NCBI GenBank assembly: GCA_022478985.1
Contig: JAKSZP010017471.1
Span: 1 to 64,000 of the forward strand
Source: Massospora cicadina
Lineage: Eukaryota > Entomophthoromycota > Entomophthoromycetes > Entomophthorales > Entomophthoraceae
Reading direction: 5' to 3'
DNA length: 64,000 bases
A program made the translations under genes and the position numbers. The notes under the pieces are model-generated. The model made no database searches. It was not told the DNA's origin and saw only the letters and a list, made by a program, of their open reading frames with translations. This document shows, in pieces, positions 1 through 11,646 of the stretch (position 1 is the stretch's first letter; the number at the start of each line of letters is the position of its first letter).

Positions 1-865
1 GTTCAGATGTTTGAGGTCAAACTGACAGCAACTTGGCCTACCGCTGAATTTTACAATGTCAGTTCTCAAGGAACAAACCTGCCCATTTCCGAACAATTTG
101 CCAGTTAGGTCAAAATTGCAGGACCCGATCCTGGCTTGTCACTACCCCAATTGACCACTATTTAATCAGTTGTATAGCACTGATTAAATTGTTGGTTGAT
201 TTTCCTCCTTTTCCTTTAATAAAATTTTGCTAAAAAACCATACGAATTTTTTTATTATTTCTTCCAACTGCATCCCTGATGGCGCTTTTCTGGTGGCCTG
301 TCAGTCCATATACTGGATGGTTTTTACCAGTACTCTTGGTCACTATGGCCCCCTCCATTGTCAATTGGATTCAGCGAGTACAATATCTTTGGCTCTACAA
401 CCCCTATTACCATTAATTTCTGGCAGCAATACACGGGGATCTTGTGGCCATATGTCTACCAATTGCAATAGAGAATCCATTTCCTTTCCACCCCAGTTGA
501 AATGGCCCCATATTCTGAGGATCTCATCAAAACTATCTCTGTGATTCCACCCCCTGCAGTAAGACCCTCTGGGTCAGGAGTGGGTTCAGTGTGGTTTGTT
601 GTTGGGATCATTCTCACTTTTGTGCTGCACCAACTCTTCATCATTTCCCAATGCCTGGCTCCATATCAAGTCATTAGGTCAGCAATGCCTCTGGCATTAT
701 GGCTTGCTTTTTGGGTGCTTACGCATCCTGACTGGCAGGCTGGTCTAAACTTCTTCTGCTGTTTCCATGACAGACACACATTCAGCATCAATCCCCATTT
801 TTGATTCAGCTTCTTCTCTAGATCTCCGTTCAGATCCTTACTCTTTATCCTAAAAGAGTCTCCCA
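1..865 (-). pseudogene. Leader and gag remnant of LTR-B element (copy 1)
   Basis: This is sequence downstream of the LTR-B copy at 868-1635, read on the minus strand. It starts at a primer-binding-like stretch (TTGGGAGACTC, near 865). A short open stretch runs from 866 to 666 and another from 644 to 456. The first 100 or so bases match the start of the other LTR-B copy after about 14300, including a shared GATCTAGAGA stretch, so both retain the same element leader. No catalytic motif is visible and no zinc knuckle was found. Calling it gag is inferred from its position only. The element runs off the left edge of the window. Confidence 0.4.
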
Positions 866-867
866 AT

Positions 868-1635
868 TAGAGCACACAGCAATAATTTTCTTAAGAAATA
901 ATAGAACTCAAAATGGATTTGATAAAGTATACTAAGATAATACTCTAGTAATCAGTCTATTTTTAATTAGTGAATTATTTAAGGAATTTATAGTGGGGAA
1001 TTTGGTGCTCAACCCTCAGTTGGCACCTCCTCGATGAAATGGCAGCTATTGCCATTGAATTAAGTATCCTCATCTCAGCAACAATGTTCTTTCAAATCCT
1101 GGCTAGGATTTCACCATTTGACATCATCAAGACCTAAAATGGAAAGAGGTGGAAAACGTGTCCCTAACGTTTTTCTCTTGATCCAAGAGAACCAAACATA
1201 TTTGGCAAGCGACCTGATTAGGTAATGTGACTTGTTACCCATTAAGGCAGGTCACAAACCAACTGGTTGCTTTGCTATTTGCAGGCGGCATCACTTTCAT
1301 CATAACAGCTGTCAAAAATATCCAATCAGTTGGTGATAAAACCTGACCAATCCCAATTGGTACACCTGATAGTTAATCATAAATCAACTATCAGATGCCC
1401 ATATTTCGTCAGCAACTCTACCTGAAAGAGATCTTAAGCATTCATCTGGATTGATCCCTGACGGATCTGACCCAGGCATGTAGCCTAAAATCCCCCAAAC
1501 ATAGTTACCCTGAAATCAGGGTCAACTAACATCCAGTTCACTTTGCATTAGGGAATTATCCCCTAGTGATCCCTGGTAATCTAGTCGGCTGGGAATATGG
1601 GCAAAAAACCAAATAATTGGTCAGCACTCCCAACA
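868..1635 (-). repeat. LTR of family B, copy 1
   Basis: On the minus strand it begins TGTTGGGAGTGC and contains a TATAAATTCC box near 990. It is a reverse-complement copy of 13522 to about 14298; shared landmarks include TTTTTGCCCATATTC and the block at 1020-1090. The 3' end is set by the primer-binding-like sequence at 856-865. It interrupts the gag of the minus-strand LTR-A element to its right. Only one flank lies in the window, so its target duplication cannot be checked. Confidence 0.65.
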
Positions 1636-2371
1636 TCTAAGGCAGGTATCAACAGTTTAGCTTTACGCTGATCTGAGGCGCCTTCTGCTGCAAACTCAAA
1701 ACGTTTAAAGAAGCCATGTATGTTCCAATTGCAATCAAATGGAGGCAACTTCTTGATATTGACCTCCTCATCCCTCTCATAGATGCTACTTTTTGTGGTT
1801 TACTGAGGAATGTGTTGAGACCCATAAGCAGCCTCTCAATGAGGATCTGGTCCAATGGAGGGTGGGATGTCCGCTGCTTTGGAGGTAGCGTGGCCTTCTG
1901 CAGTAGGCAGTACAACCATCACTTGAGGGAATTAGCACTCTGATTCATACTCATATCCAGAGCTACCCTCCTGGGTGTAGTAGCTCTGGTCAGCGTCGTA
2001 TTCCTCATCATATTGTTCCCCCCTTGTTGTTCTTCTCTTTCTCAATGCGGAGCTTGGATTAGTGGTCAATTTTCCCTCTGCACAACGCAGTTGTTTGGTA
2101 GTGTCATCTAAGCAATCAGAAAATTTACTGTTTTGTTGTCCCAGAATTTGCATTTGACTGAACGTGCTGTTGAGCTAGTGCATAATGGCATTCCGCTCTT
2201 AAAGAAATTCATCCTTTTTCTTGAGCACCACGTCCAAAGTGAGTTTGAGTTCCTCATATTTGGCTGGTTCAGTGCTTCACGAGATTCTTTGGCAAAGCAG
2301 TCCTGATGAGACATGACTGGCAGCTAGAAAATTTTATTTTTTTAGTGGTTGATTGATGAGCCCATGTAGTG
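1636..2371 (-). pseudogene. Gag fragment of a minus-strand LTR-A element
   Basis: The fragment follows the LTR at 2380-2932, after a primer-binding site matching the one in element A (TGGTGCTCACTA). Its first 40 or so residues (from 2314) match the frame and spacing of the element A leader at 22342-22460, with shared peptides such as MRNSNS/MWNSNS and KRMNF/KGRMIF. The reading frame breaks repeatedly. The LTR-B element then cuts it off at 1635. This is a dead gag 5' end. Confidence 0.6.
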
Positions 2372-2379
2372 AGCACCAC

Positions 2380-2932
2380 TGTTAGAATTTAGGCGGTATA
2401 ATTGAAACTTTAATAAATATCAAACAGGTCAAACCCACTGAACAACAGACAGATAATATGGGGATTGTCAGTCTTCTGATTACACTAGAAAATATAATAA
2501 AATAGGAGCAATTGCCCTGACAACACCTTTATGTATTTTATTTGATACAGAGACCCTTGCTGTTTCACTCTCTCTCACTTATTAACAACATCTACCTTTC
2601 AATTGCCCAATACTGCTATATATCAGTGAATTCAGACAATGTCATTCCTTAGCTTAGCTTAGACTATTCTATTCCATTAAATCCCATTGGTTTCTGGGTG
2701 ATATTATTCAATTCAGTATTGCCTTAGTTCAAGGTGATCTAAAATATTATTGTCAAATGTCAACATCGCTTTATTAGCCTTAATTTGTAGGCAATCCAAT
2801 GGTCCGTTATATCTAATATCGCCTCATCTAGAGGCTCTCAAATACTCATAAATATCATCATAGTTGGAGGATCCTTGCTATTCCGTCGTAGCTCTTCAGG
2901 GCTTATCATCCAGTCATATTAGAATCTCAACA
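2380..2932 (-). repeat. LTR of family A (minus strand)
   Basis: Minus strand: it starts TGTTGAGATTC followed by the family A landmark ATGACTGGATGATAAGCC and ends TCTAACA, directly before a TGGTGCTCACTA primer-binding site. That makes it the 5' LTR of a minus-strand element. It is a diverged copy of the LTRs at 21693-22273 and 27201-27785. On its right it abuts the integrase tail of another family A copy in the opposite orientation, so it probably inserted into that copy. Confidence 0.75.
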
Positions 2933-2937
2933 CTGAT

Positions 2938-3248
2938 AAACCTACAAATGGAAGCTTATTTTACCAGCTTTGCTAAGATTTTCACAATCAGGTGCTGACT
3001 AAAGAAGATGTAGTGGACTCTAACAGATTTCTGTAGGAGATCATGTCTTGTTCCACAAAAAACATGGATTTGGAACCAAAAACAAACTTACTAACATTTG
3101 GACTAGGCTGTTTGCAAATAAACTGAGAAGACTGCTATTTATGCATACACCATTACGGAACCTTCAGGTGGTCAGCTTATCAACTGAGTTCACGTGAAGT
3201 TACTCCAAGCATACAAGCAATAGGAGCTTATATACAGTCAAGGGGTAA
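2938..3248 (+). pseudogene. Integrase C-terminal remnant of a plus-strand family A element
   Basis: It parallels 26920-27200 of element A base for base over long stretches, for example the blocks corresponding to GGAGATCATGTC and GGTCAGCTTATCAACTGAGT. It ends in a short purine-rich run just before the LTR at 3249, as a polypurine tract would. The frame is broken. The rest of this element is lost to the left, cut by the minus-strand LTR at 2932. Confidence 0.65.
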
Positions 3249-3735
3249 TGTCAAGAAATTGATATGACTGGACAATAAGCCATATATCTGGCGGATTATA
3301 TATTAAGAGTTGAGATGAACCTTGAGATCAAGTAGAAGATTATGTCAATATAAGGCGAATCAATTGAAGTATTCATGGTTTGATGAATTGGGTATATTCT
3401 GCTGAAGCCTCAATTGTAGAACAAAACCACTGAAATTGCTGCAATTAAAGAATAACTAAGAGAAAGGGTTGAAACTGAATAGGAATACTAAGGATTAATA
3501 GTTGACCGTAGGAATGAGAAAAAGAATTCTTTTGGAAAGAAGAAAGAAAAGGGGTTTAGCGGAAGTAGTCCGTTAATATATATTGGATAAATAGGTTTCA
3601 GGAGGGGCAATAGCTCCTTATTTGCTTATTTTTACTGTTATTCATCGAGGATCAGCAATCATCATATTGCTTTTCCATTGCTCAGTGGATTTTTATTGTG
3701 CAACCAGCTTGGTTTATTTAACCAAAACTGCTAAA
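3249..3735 (+). repeat. 3' LTR of family A (plus strand)
   Basis: It starts TGTCAAGAAATTGATATG, then carries the landmark GACTGGACAATAAGCC shared with 21693 and 27201. The later block GCAATAGCTCC...TCATCGAGG parallels the 3' part of the element A LTR. The right end is approximate. Element D's chromodomain is broken off immediately to its right. Confidence 0.7.
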
Positions 3736-3754
3736 CTTAACTCTAGGTACACAA

Positions 3755-5046
3755 GCCTTCTTCTGACTCTGCGTGAAGCTACAATCTCCTCCACTTCCCA
3801 CTCCGTCGCCCACCCATGAGATAAGCCTATGGAGTCTCTGGTGGGGGGCCTTCAAACAACACAAGCTTACTTTTGTGGAAGACTGAAAAGAACTGAAACA
3901 AGGGGAGGGAGATCCAACTGGTATGAGGCGTGGCACAACTTTCTGACAACGCGGTAAGGCCCAATCCTATTTAGTCCCAGTTTTTGCATGTTTGCTTGAT
4001 AAGGATGTTTTAAGCATCCAGCATCACGAGATCCCTTTCCCTGTAAGCAGACATACCTGTCTCTTCTCGTCAGCATTCTCCTTATAAGTTTGCATAGATG
4101 CATCCAAGTTCAAGCTTACCCCCCTGGTGTACTTCCTTGATCATTTTTGCAAATTCCATCACTGCTTCCACCTTAGATACACAACTGGGCTCCATGTTAA
4201 AGGTGATGTTGAAGCCATAGTTGGCAAAGAAGATTGAACAACTGATTGATGCACGTTGGGCGTTGTTATAGCTGAATTGGGCCATGAGGAGATGGAAAAT
4301 CTAATCTGAATAGTCCACGGCAGTGTAACAAGGCAGGAACTGCTCCAAGAACTGGTTCACTCGTTCATTCTTACCATGTGATTGGGGGTGAGAGGCAGTT
4401 GAGCGACAGGGACGGATCTTAAGAGTCTTACATAATTCTTCCCAAAAGACAGAAGTAAACTAGGGCCCCAATCACTAATTATCTCTTGAGGGAACCCATT
4501 AACAGCAAACACGTGATTGATTAAGAACATAGCCATCTTAGTCACGGTTATCATTGTTCTGTAAGGAATAAAGTGGGCGAACTTTGTAAAGCGGTCCACC
4601 ACCACCATGATTGCATCATACCCATCTGAAACGGGTAACTCCACAATGAAATCCACTAATAGGGAAGTTCAGGGACCTTCAGCCTTCTGGACTGGTACCA
4701 GCAACCCTGCTAAAGGTTGCCAATTGGGTTTCATTTGATTACAGATCAGGCACTCCTTGCAATAACGGCCCACCTGAGCTGGCAAGCCCTTCCAATTGTA
4801 AGTACGTCGTATCAACTCCAAGGTCTTTGCTTTTCCAGGATGACCAACGGTGATTCCATCATGATGGTCCTGGATGATTTCCAGGCGAAGTGGTCCAACA
4901 GGAACCCATAGGCGCCCTTGAAACCACACCATCTCATCCTCCACATGGTAAACCCTGGTAATAGCCTCTTGATTCAACTCGCTCTTGGTGAGAACCATGG
5001 TATACTCAGCTGACAAAGGCTGTAAAAGGACCACCTTTATGAGCAT
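3755..5046 (-). pseudogene. Element D integrase with truncated chromodomain
   Basis: Reading the minus strand from 5046: an HHCC zinc-binding domain (HHDGITVGHPG...YCKECLICNQMK), then the integrase core from 4656 (DFIVELP, then VVVDRFTKFAHF, then ISDWGP), then a segment with FSYNNAQRAS near 4265, then a C-terminal SH3-like tail (LGLNRIGPYRVVRKL) near 3960. It ends in EWEVEEIVASRRVRRR near 3815-3755, the first strand of a chromodomain. Chromodomains of this group bind histone marks and steer integration to heterochromatin. The rest of the chromodomain is missing. Several frameshifts separate these pieces. Confidence 0.8.
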
Positions 5047-6630
5047 ACTATATTACTCCGCATTTTCAAGAGGAGCAAGTGATGGCCGTGGGCCGATAGA
5101 GAGGGAAGTTGTGACACAATCTTACTCGGCAGAATCATCAAGTGGGTACTATGCATCTCTACCTCCTTAGGATTGGGAGCCAGTGCAGGGTTTCAGCTCA
5201 AAGCATCCGACAAACCATTCTCCTTACCCTTTCTAAACTCATAGAAAACACAAATTGGGCTAGGATCTCATGCCAGCAGGTTTTACGTGGGGTCAAGACA
5301 TGAGGTGTGCAGTAGTACAACAAGGCATGGTGATCTGTACTGCACAGAAAAGTTGGGATGAACCATGCAAATGATGACGCAAATAAGTCAGCGCCTCCAC
5401 ACTGCTAATAACTCTTTGTCATATATAGCGTAGTTTAACTAAGGAAGAGACATCTTTCTGTAAAAAATATCCCACCAGATACTCTATTCCATCTTCGCCT
5501 ACTTGTAATAGGGCTGCCGCTATGGCGAAGTTGGAGGCATCAGTAGCCACAATGAACACTTTTTCTGAATTTACATGGTGAAGGAAGGACGTGGATAATA
5601 GGGTGCACTTTACAGCTTGGAAGGCATTCTTTAAAATGTAGGACCTTTGAGCACTTTAGTCCACTATCCTTATACAGTGGCGCTGCCATATCAGAAAGAT
5701 TTGTCTTGAATTTAAGGAACATAAACGTCCCCAAAAACCTCCTCAATTCCTTGACCAAAGTTGGGGTGAACCACTCACAAATCGCCTTCTATTTGTCTGG
5801 AGTTACCATGTGAACTTGTCAAACACAACGTTGCCCAGTAAGGTGACCTAGGCTTTAAGAATTCACATTTACTGATCTTTAGCGTAAGGTCAGCTGCCCT
5901 CAAACGATCCACAACCTCTCAAAGATGTACTTCATTGGACTCATGATAAGGGGAAAACATCAGAATATCATCCATGTAAACTACCAAGCATACTCTCAGC
6001 AGGTACCCCAAAGCCTCATCAATATGGCGTTGAAAAATAGCAGGGGCATTTTTAAGCCCAAAGGGAAAAACCTGAATATGAAAAATTCTTTTTCTGGTAT
6101 GGTGTGTGGTTAGCCACTCCTGGCCCTTCTTGATCCGATCTGATTGAACGCATCTAAACAAATCCAATTTGGATAAGACGTTCGCCTTCCTCACATAGCA
6201 AGAAATCTGTGAGTAAAGTAGGATGGGATTCAAGTTGGTACTGTGACGTTGTTGAGATTCCCATAATCTACGCATGATCATAAGGTATTATCAGCCTTTC
6301 TAAATAAAGAGAAGTGGGGAGCATACTGTGGAGGTACGCTGAAATATTGCGCCTTTAGCTAACTGATCCTTAACCCACACATCTAAGGTCGCTTCCTCCC
6401 GTAAAGTCATAGGGTAAATGGGAGAAAATATATGCATCAGATCAACGGTGAGCTTGAACTTACAAATAAACTCTGAACAGGCGGTAGTACATTGTCTGAA
6501 GCTGCATCAGACAAAGATTCTAACCCCTCCAAAAAGGAAGGTAAGGGTACCTCCAGAGAGGGCTTCAGCAATAAAACAAGACGGAGAGTGTGGACATTGG
6601 GCCAGTGGGGCAGATCGCCTTGAGAATTAG
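5047..6630 (-). pseudogene. Element D reverse transcriptase and RNase H
   Basis: RT motifs on the minus strand include FPFGLKNAPAIFQ near 6070 and VVYMDDILMFS, with the catalytic Asp pair at 5967-5978. RNase H follows with VATDASNFAIAAALLQ near 5560. Family knowledge: the two Asp residues of YMDD bind the metal ions of the polymerase site, and the TDAS Asp belongs to RNase H. These key residues survive, but the frame is broken between the pieces, so no working enzyme is expected. Confidence 0.8.
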
Positions 6631-6727
6631 TCTCAGACAGGGGAACAACTAATATATGACCATTCTCCTAAGTTAAGGACAAAGTATTTTCTTTCAAGTT
6701 GTTTATGATGTCAAACTTTCGCCACCA

Positions 6728-7042
6728 CTATACTCCAAAAATAATGAGGTATACGAGGTTTTTTATAGTTTGTAAGCGGTCAGCCAAATGGTATTTGCTA
6801 ACTTGATAATCTACTAACCCAAGAACTTTCATCTTGGGAATACCTTGTGAAACCCTTCCCCTAACCATACCACCTGGCAAGTAATACAACTCAAGGTAGT
6901 CAGCCAGGTCTTGGTCCATAAAACTCTCAGAGGCTATAGTATCCACCATAGTAGTTGTGCTGCTTTTAACTGAAGGGGATAAAAGGGTACTAGTTAACAA
7001 AAAATATCCCGAATGGTCTTTATTCAAAGCAGAAAACGCCAA
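6728..7042 (-). pseudogene. Element D retropepsin-like protease remnant
   Basis: A 104-residue open stretch contains MVDTIASESFMDQDLADYL, which aligns by eye with the retropepsin pattern 'DTGAxxxFIDxxLA'. The catalytic Asp and Thr are present but the invariant Gly is Ile, so the active site is damaged. It lies upstream of the RT, where a Gypsy protease should be. Confidence 0.6.
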
Positions 7043-7046
7043 TACT

Positions 7047-8600
7047 TCACCAGAAACTCATCAGGCATAAGCATGCCTCCAGGTATGTTTTCACATCATA
7101 GAATAGAGAGAAATAATTGGACAATCTTACTACTGAGGCCACATATATCATAATATCTTCAGCAGTTGAATAAACATTTTTGTGTTGCAAAATTGTCTCC
7201 TTTTCCACCGCCTGTGTTCCGCTGATCAAGTTAGGGGTCAAGCGCGGGTTCTCTGGGGTAATTTGGTATACTGAGATGGGTTTCATATCAGAGCCACAAG
7301 AAAAGATATTTGGCTCGTTTTTATATAAGAAACAAGCATTATAAAATGCGTTTTGGGCTAACAAACGCATACTTAATCTGGCGGCGAGTTGTGCATTGTT
7401 ACCCAGGGCCATCAACACCAGGCCCTTTGCCAAAGATCCTGCCTGCACCATCTGAACTTGGTGCCAAGAAAATCATTTTAATAAAAGCGTTTTCATCAAT
7501 TTTGGGGAGAGTTGGGAAATCACAACACTTGGATCACAAAAAGTCCAAATCCACCAGGTACAATCTAGAAGGGTAGGTACTTCCCAGTTAGAGATAGCAA
7601 GGATAACGATGAGATGCACCAACCATTGGAAACATGAGAAAATGGTGGTGAGCCCCACCGTGGCCATGACCAACAGCTGGCACACCCAATTTTCACTTTG
7701 CGAAAGTCCCACATGGATAATTCTAGTGCACATAATATTAATTGGTTGGTTAACTAATGTAAGGAGAGTGTCTTTAACTTTTTCATTCCCAGCGAGGTGG
7801 TGCTAGGTGCACAGCCATACCGCTAGAAGACTAGTCATTAGCAAGATGGTAAACAGGGCACCACAGAGAATGCCAGAGCAAAAGGACCCAGGGCAAGGGT
7901 GTACAGCGCGGTATATAGTAGGAGAAAGAATATAAGTAACAAAACTTGGTTGGACTGTAACATGGAGTTTACAAACAAGTGAAGATTGGTGCAGGAGTGC
8001 TTGGGTGCTTTAATCTGGAGGGGACCAGAGCGGCCCAGCGGTGCACCAAATATGGGAAATAATTTAGTGGAAATACTCTGACCAACATCATTGAAGACCT
8101 CCTGAAAGAAGTCCGCAAACAGGTTTGCCCAAGGAACCATAATCAAAAAATGTAAACTAATGAGGGATTTATTAATAGAAAAGTCAACTAATGAGGAAGG
8201 TAATCTCGAGAAAACATACATAACAATAGTGAGAACAATTGATTGGTGGAATTGTGCTAAGCCTAAGTGCACCAATAGTACATGCTTCCATCGACAGTGT
8301 TGTAGCTTGGGATTGACTGAACTCAAGTTATTAATTGTAGGCAAAGCCAACCCAATCTCGCAATATAAAAATTAAACGGTTTTGAAACCCCATTTGCAAA
8401 GCAACCAAATCAAACCGTTGCAGTTAAGAAAATAGCTAGTGCATTTTAACGCCCTTGCTGTAAAGAAGGGCTGAGCATCACGCACATCCCTTAAATTGAC
8501 CTGTGCATATCTGGCTTGAACCCAGAGTTTTTCCAGGATAAGTTTGAGGTCAGGAAGGCCCTTTTAACTTAACCTTTTTGTCCTCCTGACGACCAGCTTT
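7047..8600 (-). pseudogene. Element D gag region, degenerate
   Basis: Upstream of the protease on the minus strand lie broken open stretches at 7451-7047, 7733-7473 and 8350-7838 (170 residues). The 8350-7838 stretch is hydrophobic and not clearly Gag-like; no CCHC zinc knuckle was recognised. The call rests on position between protease and element start. Confidence 0.35.
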
Positions 8601-8628
8601 ATCCTTGCAGTTGGTGCCCTCAATCATG

Positions 8629-9510
8629 TCATCAATCCATGACAAAAGCAACAACCCAAGTTATCTCTTTGTTGTTTACATATAAATTTTGTAGAAAATG
8701 CAGGCTAAAGTGAAGCAAACTATCAAGAATAACAGTCCATGAGAGTTGAAGGAGTTTGGTAGGTACTACGACAGAAAGTAGCGAAATACATGTGATGGAC
8801 TCATCAGAATAAGCCTCAGCATGGTGTACAGTTTTGCTCCAGAGGGGAAGGTCACACCAGAGCTTGAAGCAGAGTCTAGCTATTGTGGTAGGGTTAAACC
8901 AGCTTTTGTTAGTAAAATTGTAATTAAGTGTAGCGAAAACTTAAACAATTTATCCCAAAGCTCTATTTAATTTATTTTGCTATGAGAAAAGCAAGAGCAT
9001 TTTTCATCTTGGGTGTTAATATATAGGGGAATTTTTTTAATGGTTTTTAAACAATTAATAAAATATCAAATTGGGTCTACCTTGGGAAAAATATACCGCA
9101 CTGAGAAATTTCTAGCCAGTACAGGTCTCAAACTTGAAACCTGCACTAGGGTGGAAGCAGTTTTACCTAACACAGGCTAACCACCCTTGGTTTTGAAGAA
9201 ATTAGTGAAACCTGATCTGTGCCAAAAAGTTTTCACCTTTCAGCGAAATATAAATTTACAAATTTTGGCTGAATTCTATAATTTCATATCAGCTTACTTT
9301 CTATGTTTTAAGTCGATTTTCACCAGATTTTCTGCCTTTATGGTGCTATTTTCCTAAGCCCTGACTGGCAAAGCCAGAACCCATTTGAAGTCAATAACAT
9401 TAGAGATGTCATTGATGTCCCTCAAGGATTCTAGCTTTGACTCCAGGGGCTTATTATGCTTGGCTTTGGTAAGGCGTTCTACCATAGGCAAATTGTCACT
9501 AACTGTGACA
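8629..9510 (-). repeat. 3' LTR of element F
   Basis: It matches 31648-32377 over its whole length, with landmarks CTTTGTTGTTT, GAGCTTGAAGC and GCCCTGACTGGCAAAGC. It is about 150 bases longer than the 5' LTR because of an insertion at 9051-9187. On the minus strand it starts TGTCACAGTTAGTGACA at 9510; the end at 8629 is chosen from the last similarity and the possible target duplication. Confidence 0.8.
9051..9187 (-). mobile_element. Short SINE-like insertion (SINE-2) in an LTR
   Basis: It is present in the 3' LTR of F and absent from the 5' LTR. It is flanked by tggtttttaa (9041-9050) and tggttttgaa (9188-9197), 9 of 10 bases matching, which looks like a target duplication. On the minus strand it holds a tRNA-like stretch with a strong T-arm-like inverted pair around TTTCAAGTTTGA, resembling a Pol III box B, and a weaker box A-like stretch 5' of it. 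It ends AT-rich. The SINE call is an inference; the insertion itself is clear. Confidence 0.5.
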
Positions 9511-9559
9511 TCACCCTATACTCTATAAATGAGGTTCTACACCACCTGAGGGGACGTTG

Positions 9560-11290
9560 GCCAAGACAAAGTTCTTGTGAGGAGTTGTTAGCTTCATGGC
9601 GGCCAAGGAGGCTCGAGTGGCAGGGCCTACAACATCAGGGAACTTTACATGGAAGTCTCAGAATAGATCCTGAGCGTTGGAGCAGCCACTATAAGCTCCC
9701 AGTTGTTCTAAGTTTCGTCACAACCATTCTAGAACACCAAATACTGAAGGTGACGTCAGGATAGGCGAGAGGCAAGGACAGCATCAGTTTTATATAGGTG
9801 CTCGCCATATACTATTACAGGCTTAGGGTGAGATGGCACGGGACCCTCAAAAGGGGTCAGAAGGCACTCATGAAGTGTGCTGAACACTTTGATGGAAAGG
9901 GATAGATCAACTTGGTAAGCTGATGAGAAAATCTTCCTGCTGATCTTGAAGGGTCCAACATGCTTGGGGCCTAATTTATGAAAGGGATGCTTCAAGTGGA
10001 TGTTCTTGGCATTGACCATGACCAAGTCGCCTGGCTTATACTTGGGCCTTTGTGATGCTTATGGTCAGCATATTCTTTTTAACATTTAAATTTTCAAAAG
10101 GTTATACTTTACTGCCTGGTGTATACTTTTGAGTTCTTTGGCGTGCTCCTTGACAGCAACAACTGTGGAATCAATCCGTAAACTCAGGTTAAAGCTTAGA
10201 TTATACCCATAGTTTGCAAAAATGGGATGTTCCTATTGAGGTATGTGTAAGGCTAATAGGCAAATTGCATTAGCGGAAAGTGAGAGGCCCAGGTGTTCTG
10301 TTCAGCGTTGTAGTAACTACGCAGGAATTGCTCTAAACCTTGATTCACCCTCTCTGTTTGTCCATCTGACTAAGGGTGAAAGGCTGTGATGTGGCAGGGG
10401 CGGATCCCTAAGATGAACAGTAAGGCTTCCTAGAACTGGGCAGTGAAGTGTGGGACAAAATCACTGATAATTTCCTTGGGGGAGTCCATGTAGCCAAAAG
10501 ATGTAGTCACCAAAGAAGCGGGCAGTCTGGACGGAGGTTATTGTGGTATTGCAAGTAATGAAATGGGCCATCTTGGGCTCCATTCCACCACAACCAGCAA
10601 TGAATCACAACCCTGGGACAAAGGAATTTTAAGAATGAAATCAATGGACACAAAGTTCAAGGGCCCTCTGCGGCTTGGAGTTGACAAGCATTCCAGCGCT
10701 ATTCATGTAACTAGGTTTTAACTAGTTGCACGTCAGGCGGAACTTTGTGAATTTTGGCCACATCAGTAATGATGCTTTTCCAATTGTAGCAGAGATGGAC
10801 TAACTTTAGTATCTTACCCTTACCAGATTGGCCCAAAGTTGGAAAATCATGAGCTTCATAAATCACCTCCTCTTTCAGGGGTTCAGGAGCTACCCACCAC
10901 TTGCCCTATTGGAGAATGGCCCCATCTAGCAACTGGTAACCTTTGTCCAGTGGTTTACCATTTCTCTGGAAGTACTGCTTGATCTTGTCATAGTCATCTG
11001 ACAGAGTTTGGGATAGCCTAATGCTGGAAGGGGCGTCAGTCTCTCCTTCCAGAGGCTCCATCATGAGCAGAGCGAAAAGGTTGACAAGAAGCTATCCTTC
11101 ACCTGTTCTGGATTAATCATTACCTGGGGTATTGCGGGGGCCAACTAGTGTCAGATCAGGGGAAAAAGCAGGGTTCTGTGATAGGGAATCTGGCAACATA
11201 CTTTGGGTACCCTTAATAAAGTTATATTGGAAGTTGAACACTGACAGGACTTCAACCATTGGGACCGGCAAAGGGACAGTTCCTTGGGGG
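9560..11290 (-). pseudogene. Element F integrase with chromodomain
   Basis: On the minus strand the C-terminal part reads KLGPKHVGPFKISRKI, then YQVDLS, then a chromodomain (DAVLASRL...RHLQYLVF...NNWEL) at about 9785-9640. The chromodomain is interrupted by three stops. Two of these fall where the family has Trp or Gln, consistent with TGG to TAG and CAG to TAG changes. Further up, 10350-11110 holds diverged integrase core and zinc-binding pieces in several frames. RNase H ends near 11295-11113 (peptide MLPDSLSQNPAF, the usual 'DaLSR' end). The function would be integration with heterochromatin targeting; this copy is dead. Confidence 0.65.
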
Positions 11291-11646
11291 TACAAAAATA
11301 CATCAACGCCTTGTGGTCAGTGCTGATAGTAAATGGCCACTTAGGACCATGAAAATGGTTGCGTCAATTTTTACAGTTTCAACAACAGCAAGGAGTTCCT
11401 TATCATAAATGTCATAGTTGATCTGCGCCAGGGTCATCTTCTTAAAGATTTAAGTAATGGGACGTTCCACACCATTCTCCCCTTTCTAAAGCTCCCACCG
11501 CAAAGTTGAAGCATCAGTTGTAATAATAAAAGAACGGCTGGAGTCTGCATGAGCTAGCACTGGAATATACAAATGTATGGACTTAACGGCGCGGAACTTG
11601 GCGTTACATTCTGTGATCCAACTGAAATTCTTCTTTCCAGATGAGG
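11291..11646 (-). pseudogene. Element F RNase H, first part
   Basis: The minus-strand frame gives FSWITECNAKFRAVKS and FIITTDASTLRWEL, matching the RNase H start of Gypsy pol (aromatic-W-T, then TDAS with the catalytic Asp). It joins the RT at 20715 once the LTR-H insertion is skipped: the 4-base flank gagg is present on both sides, and the reading frame passes from the RT connection straight into this segment. Confidence 0.7.

Larger units (their letters stand above)
3740..8628 (-). mobile_element. Chromovirus-type Ty3/Gypsy element D, degenerate
   Basis: On the minus strand the order from right to left is gag, protease, RT, RNase H, integrase, chromodomain. This is the Gypsy order with integrase last. 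No LTR pair was found: the left end is truncated inside the chromodomain beside an LTR-A copy, and the right end meets the 3' LTR of element F. Its RT keeps the YMDD box (5967-5978), but the coding frames are broken throughout and the protease motif is damaged. It is dead, and may be the sequence into which F inserted. Confidence 0.7.

Noticed and set aside
7838..8350. 170-residue minus-strand open frame as a host membrane protein
   Set aside because: It lies in the gag position of element D and has neighbours in adjacent frames; a chance open frame in decayed gag is simpler.
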